A stretch of 64,000 nucleotides of DNA, from NCBI GenBank assembly GCA_905197955.1, contig CAJKAR010000005.1, positions 62,001 through 126,000 on the forward strand. Reading direction: 5' to 3'. Under the pieces are notes generated by a model. That model saw only the letters and a list, made by a program, of their open reading frames with translations. It was not told the DNA's origin and did not search any database. Below are positions 60,569 through 64,000 of the stretch, one piece after another; the first letter of the stretch is position 1, and every line of letters starts with the position of its first letter. Made by a program: the position numbers and the translations under genes. This DNA is from an uncultured Lentisphaeria bacterium (lineage in GTDB: Bacteria; Verrucomicrobiota; Lentisphaeria; Victivallales; UBA1829).

Positions 60569-62020
60569 ATGGATTCTGGAATCCGGAAAAAAGTGATTGG
60601 TTCCGGAGCGGGAATCGCGGTTGCTCTGGTGGTGATTCTGCTGTTTGTGTTTGCGGCGACGTTTTTGAAGTCTCTGGTCTTCGGCATCATAGCAGCCTAT
60701 TTTCTTCTGCCTCTGGAAAAGTTTTTTGAAAAGAGGGTTTTTCAGACCTGGATTGTCAAACGGTTTTCCGCATTCTGTCTTCTGCTGGCTTCGCCCTTTC
60801 TCCGTTTGCGGGACCGGCTGATGCGGAAGCGTTCTCCTCTCTCTCCGGAGAAGCAGAAGGAGATTCAGCAGGAGCGCCTGGTGCTGAATGCCTGCATTGC
60901 GGCGTTTCTTTCCTGTATTGTCGTTGTGAGCCTGCTTTTTGTGCTGATGGCATCCATTCTGATTCCGGCGGCGATTGATGCAGGCAAATCCATGAATGCA
61001 TGGGCCGCGGAGAGTCCGGCTCTGAAACAGGCGGAATCGAGAGTGGCAACGTGGATTGCCAAAGAGAGCGGAACTTCATCTTCCGGGGAAAAGAGCGGGA
61101 GAGTTCCGGAAAGTGGGGAATCCGTTTCCGCTCATCAGGTTCCGGGGGATAATCGGCAGGATCTGCTGGTGGTGGAGGAGGGAGGAACACAGACGGAATC
61201 TTCCGGAGAGCTGACTTTGAGGCATCTGCTGGAGAAACTGCGTCCGCAGATTCGGGATTACATTCGGGAGAACCGATCGCAACTGGCGATGTTTGCGTTT
61301 TCCAAAGGGAAGGGGCTTCTGGCGTCTTTGTTCTCGCTGGCGTCTCATCTCGGGACATTTGCGTTTGATATTCTGCTGTTTGTGTTTTTCTTTCTGTTTT
61401 TCCTTCAGAAGATGGCGCTGTTCAGCGATGCCGACGGCAAATCGAATGTCGGCGAATGGTGCGTTCACGGTCTTTTCAATACGGCATGGCTCCCGGAAAC
61501 TTCCAGGGAAACCCGGGAAGAGGCCGCCGGAATCATCAATACGATCAGCAATATGTTCAATCGCTGGGTGAGGGGGTACATCTCCATTATTCTGATTGAA
61601 AGCGTGATGTATCTGGTGCTGTTTTCTCTGTTTTCGGTTCCCTACGCGGTTCCGCTGGCGATTCTGGCGGGGCTGACGATTCTGCTGCCCTTCCTTGGAC
61701 CGGTTGCCAGTTTTGTACTGACGTTCGGGGTCTGCATCGGGTTCTGTGAATCGCATCTGTTGGTGACGCTGATCGGAGTGTCGGCGGCCTATGTGCTGAT
61801 TAACGGAATTCTGGAGCAGCTGATCCTGTATCCGTCGTTTGTCGGAGGGGCGATCGGGTTGAGCACCATTGAGACGATTATTGTGGTGCTGATCGGCGGA
61901 CTGGTCGCGGGAATCACGGGAATGATTCTTGCCGTTCCCGCCGCCGCAGTGATTAAGTATCTGATTCCGAAGATTTACGAACTTCGCCGCAAAAAGGAGA
62001 TCGCTTCTCCTGAGGCGTAG
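60569..62020 (+). CDS. AI-2E family (PerM-like) membrane transporter
   Basis: The 483-residue protein has a helical hairpin at the N-terminus (VALVVILLFVFAATFLKSLVFGIIAAYFLLPLE), a third helix at about 105-130, a large soluble loop (about 135-245, Ser/Glu-rich), then four to five C-terminal helices with NRWVRGYISIILIESVMYLVLF, ILAGLTILLPFLGPVASF and GLSTIETIIVVLIGGLVAGITGMILAVPAAAVIKYL, the conserved AI-2E/UPF0118 C-terminus. The loop is longer than usual for the family. Family members have been linked to AI-2 export and Na+/H+ exchange; which applies is unknown. It follows the pyrophosphatase by 49 bases. Confidence 0.85.
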   Translation: MDSGIRKKVIGSGAGIAVALVVILLFVFAATFLKSLVFGIIAAYFLLPLEKFFEKRVFQTWIVKRFSAFCLLLASPFLRLRDRLMRKRSPLSPEKQKEIQQERLVLNACIAAFLSCIVVVSLLFVLMASILIPAAIDAGKSMNAWAAESPALKQAESRVATWIAKESGTSSSGEKSGRVPESGESVSAHQVPGDNRQDLLVVEEGGTQTESSGELTLRHLLEKLRPQIRDYIRENRSQLAMFAFSKGKGLLASLFSLASHLGTFAFDILLFVFFFLFFLQKMALFSDADGKSNVGEWCVHGLFNTAWLPETSRETREEAAGIINTISNMFNRWVRGYISIILIESVMYLVLFSLFSVPYAVPLAILAGLTILLPFLGPVASFVLTFGVCIGFCESHLLVTLIGVSAAYVLINGILEQLILYPSFVGGAIGLSTIETIIVVLIGGLVAGITGMILAVPAAAVIKYLIPKIYELRRKKEIASPEA

Positions 62021-62112
62021 AGGGATGGGGGTTTTGAGATTCCCCGACAGAAAAGACGGAGCTTTTTCAGGAAGAATCCGAGGGTTCTTTTTTCTTTCCG
62101 GAGAGAAGGCGA

Positions 62113-62140
62113 TTGACTTTTCCTTTTTCGGGGATATAGT
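62113..62140 (+). promoter_or_regulatory. Promoter of the cobalamin riboswitch transcript
   Basis: TTGACT (62113-62118), 16 bases and TATAGT (62135-62140); transcription would start at about 62147, just before the riboswitch. Confidence 0.75.
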
Positions 62141-62146
62141 ATGACT

Positions 62147-62292
62147 TTCCGCCGACTATGATAAGTGAATTCCGTGAAAATCGGAAGCTGTCGCGCAACT
62201 GTGAAGCCGGAAACGGCAAGCCAGATCCTTTCATAGCCGATGAAATGCCGGGTAATCAGCGCTTCCCCGGTCTGGTGCGCGTAACACAAAGG
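62147..62292 (+). promoter_or_regulatory. Cobalamin riboswitch
   Basis: The conserved core is readable: GAATTCCGTGAAAATCGGAA (62167-62186), GCTGTCGCGCAACTGTGA (62187-62204), a GCCGGAAACGGC stem (62206-62217) and AAGCCAGATCCTTTC as a divergent B12 box (62218-62232). Downstream GCGC..GCGC (62260-62280) can form the regulatory hairpin that makes a kissing contact, and it lies 10 bases before the AAAGGAG site of the pseudopilin gene. Control is probably at translation start: B12 binding hides the ribosome binding site. Boundaries are approximate. Confidence 0.85.
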
Positions 62293-62300
62293 AGCTGGTC

Positions 62301-63146
62301 ATGCTGCATCGTCTGCCTCAAGAGTCGTTTCCCTTCGGGAAAATCCGCCGTGAAAAATTCACACTTATAGAACTCCTGGTGGTCATAGCCATCATCGCGA
62401 TTCTCGCCGGGATGCTTCTGCCTGCGTTGAACAGCGCAAGAGAAAAGAGTATGGCCATCAACTGCATAGCAAATCTGAAGCAGATCAGTACGGCGAATCA
62501 AATGTATGCTAATGATTATGACGAGCTGTTCGTGATGTACAGCAACGCCGCGAACGGAACATCCGACGTGAATGCCGACTACTGGATCGGCTATAAAAAT
62601 TCCGATAAGACGTATGACCTGACAAAGAATGCGATGCTGGGATCGTATCTGGGAAATGCTCCGAGAGTGATCTTCTGCCCCTCGGAGAGACTGACCGATT
62701 TCACGAGTGTTTCCGAAGCAACCGGTTACGGTTACAATGCGATCTGGCTCGGAGGATATCCCGACAGCAAGGATAAGACCCGTCATACCTTTAAGCGTTC
62801 TCAGATGAGGCACACATCCGATACGGTGGCTTTTTCCGACTGTGCCCGATCCAAAATGGGATCGACCTTGTACAAGCCGGCGAAGATATCTCCGTATCTT
62901 TACTGCAAGATTCAGCCGCAGGAGGTTGGAAGCGGGTCCTGGAAGTACAAGGATTCGGGAACGACGTATTTCCGTCATTTCAAAACAGCGGGAGTGGCCT
63001 GGGTGGACGGGCACGCTTCCTCGGAACGGATGATTGATTCGAATCCGGATGAATCTGCTGTGCAGTATCATGTCGGTTTTGTCGGCGGTGGAGTGGCACC
63101 GGATCCAGCTCGTCCCGGAACCGACCTCTATAATCCGATGCGGTGA
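62301..63146 (+). CDS. Riboswitch-controlled pseudopilin-type protein
   Basis: The 281-residue product has a 20-residue basic leader ([19 protein letters not shown]), then [20 protein letters not shown] and [16 protein letters not shown]. Lys precedes the predicted cleavage Phe. [14 protein letters not shown] near the C-terminus is a perfect H-x9-DG motif, and [12 protein letters not shown] is the family's central CPS element. AAAGGAG lies 6-7 bases before the ATG, inside the riboswitch expression platform. Regulation by cobalamin suggests a role in B12, corrinoid or tetrapyrrole uptake at the cell surface, rather than glycan use as for the other pseudopilins here. The radical SAM gene starts 10 bases after its stop. 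Confidence 0.88.
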   Translation: MLHRLPQESFPFGKIRREKFTLIELLVVIAIIAILAGMLLPALNSAREKSMAINCIANLKQISTANQMYANDYDELFVMYSNAANGTSDVNADYWIGYKNSDKTYDLTKNAMLGSYLGNAPRVIFCPSERLTDFTSVSEATGYGYNAIWLGGYPDSKDKTRHTFKRSQMRHTSDTVAFSDCARSKMGSTLYKPAKISPYLYCKIQPQEVGSGSWKYKDSGTTYFRHFKTAGVAWVDGHASSERMIDSNPDESAVQYHVGFVGGGVAPDPARPGTDLYNPMR

Positions 63147-63156
63147 GTTCCATCCC

Positions 63157-64000
63157 ATGACTGTACTGGAAAGAACATCAGTTCCCCGCGGGGTGATGGG
63201 ATATCCTGTGGAGATCGTGAAAGATCCTTTTTCTGCATTTGAGAATGCGGTGGCTGGGGATCAGCCGAGCTGCAGAACGCTTTATATTCATATTCCCTTT
63301 TGCCGTTCCAGGTGTCCATTCTGTCCGTTTTTTCTGGAGGTGGCGGATGGTGAGACCTTTCACCTCTACTCCCGTCTGCTCTGCCGTGAACTGGAGAATG
63401 GAGCGGATACCCTGGGGCGTTTCCCCGTGAATGCGGTTTATTTCGGCGGGGGAACACCGACGGAGCTGACACCGGAGGATTTTTCGTCCATAATGAATGT
63501 TCTGCATTCCCGTTACCGTTTGACGAACGACTGCGAGATTACCGTAGAAGGGCGTGTGGACGGGTTTTCTCCGGAGAAGGTGGATGTGTATGCCGGATGC
63601 GGAGTCAATCGATTTTCCATTGGAGTCCAGACGTTCCGTCCGGAACTGCGTCGGCTTCTCGGCAGGGTGACGCCAGGGGATGAGATTCCCACGCTTCTGA
63701 ACAGAATTTCCGAACGGAATGCCGCTTCCGTTGTGATTGATCTGTTGTATGGTCTGCCGGGACAAACACGGGAGGAGTGGTCCGGTGATTTGAAGATCCT
63801 GCTGGAGGAGACGAACGTGTCCGGAGTGGATTTCTACCATTTGAAGTCGCGGAAAAATCTGCCGCTGGAGAAGAGTCTTGCCGGCGGATTTCTGCCGCCT
63901 CTTCCCTCTCAGGATATTGCGTTCGGGATGTTTCAGGAGATGGTGGAGCGGATGCGGGATTGTGGTTCTCACCGTCTTTCGCCCATGCATTACGCTCTGG
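63157..64000 (+). CDS. HemN/HutW-like radical SAM protein (3' end outside window)
   Basis: The frame opens at ATG 63157, 10 bases after the pseudopilin stop, and stays open for 281 codons to the window edge. TLYIHIPFCRSRCPFCPFF holds the CxxxCxxC [4Fe-4S] motif in the HemN context, followed by AVYFGGGTPTELTPEDF (SAM-binding GGGTP), FSIGVQTFRPELRRLLGRV and VVIDLLYGLPGQTREEW, all typical of the HemN/HemW/HutW (ChuW) group. HutW/ChuW open the porphyrin ring of heme anaerobically. HemW and HemN are alternatives. Shared B12-riboswitch control points to tetrapyrrole or corrinoid handling. The C-terminal domain that would decide the subfamily is missing. Confidence 0.8.
   Translation, partial: MTVLERTSVPRGVMGYPVEIVKDPFSAFENAVAGDQPSCRTLYIHIPFCRSRCPFCPFFLEVADGETFHLYSRLLCRELENGADTLGRFPVNAVYFGGGTPTELTPEDFSSIMNVLHSRYRLTNDCEITVEGRVDGFSPEKVDVYAGCGVNRFSIGVQTFRPELRRLLGRVTPGDEIPTLLNRISERNAASVVIDLLYGLPGQTREEWSGDLKILLEETNVSGVDFYHLKSRKNLPLEKSLAGGFLPPLPSQDIAFGMFQEMVERMRDCGSHRLSPMHYAL

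Noticed and set aside
62158..62370. 70-codon ORF starting inside the riboswitch
   Set aside because: The region matches a cobalamin riboswitch and the downstream pseudopilin start has its own ribosome binding site.

Overview
The window comes from a Gram-negative, anaerobic, polysaccharide-degrading bacterium, most likely a Lentisphaerota (Victivallales-like) member of the PVC group. The phylum is an inference. It rests on five pseudopilin-type proteins with an xF(S/T)LIELL N-terminus and a C-terminal H-x9-DG-like motif, scattered among glycoside hydrolase, lyase and esterase genes with LacI/GntR-type regulators. A trimeric [FeFe]-hydrogenase indicates anaerobic fermentation. ArnA/C/D-type lipid A enzymes and several lipoproteins indicate an outer membrane. 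I see no rRNA, tRNA, CRISPR array, transposase or phage gene.

Layout. (1) 1-7787: leftward glycan cluster (signal-peptide protein cut by the window edge, pseudopilin, GH-A enzyme with a CBM9-like tail, pseudopilin, cytoplasmic GH5-like enzyme) with a divergent GntR/LacI-hybrid regulator; both divergent promoters carry a shared TTAAGGGnACA element. (2) 7864-15990: leftward operon of Na+/solute symporter, LacI regulator, pseudopilin, heparinase II/III-type lyase and GH95-like enzyme, with overlapping or almost touching genes. (3) 16091-16457: gene-free segment packed with hairpins. (4) 16458-25128: mostly housekeeping genes: Na/Pi transporter with a PhoU tail, prmC, LD-carboxypeptidase, MBL hydrolase, MmcB-like nuclease and ribosomal protein S1. 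(5) 25338-31295: a third glycan cluster led by a regulator that fuses a GntR-type DNA-binding domain to a solute-binding-protein domain, then a pseudopilin (preceded by an exact 33-bp tandem duplication), a beta-helix protein and a CE12 esterase. (6) 31318-40696: ttcA-like, aroQ, accBC with two Asp23 proteins and an AmaP-like protein, purB, an RsuA/RluB-type pseudouridine synthase, a phosphofructokinase and a UPF0489 protein. (7) 40709-42562: MarR regulator and MATE pump. (8) 42859-47536: arn-type lipid A modification genes plus a kinase-like protein. (9) 47563-52264: panB, gyrA, folP. (10) 52448-56932: hydCBA [FeFe]-hydrogenase with a Rex-like site at its promoter. (11) 57535-62020: tandem class II aldolase, CBS-type family II pyrophosphatase, AI-2E family membrane protein. 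(12) 62113-64000: a cobalamin riboswitch in front of a pseudopilin and a HemN/HutW-like radical SAM protein that runs off the window.

How it fits together. Each glycan cluster pairs a sugar-responsive regulator with secreted enzymes and at least one pseudopilin, and a fifth pseudopilin sits under B12 control. The recurring pairing suggests that pseudopilins act as cluster-specific surface or secretion components. This is the most interesting, least explained theme of the window. Fermentation reductant can leave as H2 through HydABC, with NADH/NAD+ sensing by Rex suggested by the promoter. Many promoters with good sigma-70 -35/-10 boxes and 16-17 bp spacers can be read directly, several with palindromes between or beside the boxes.
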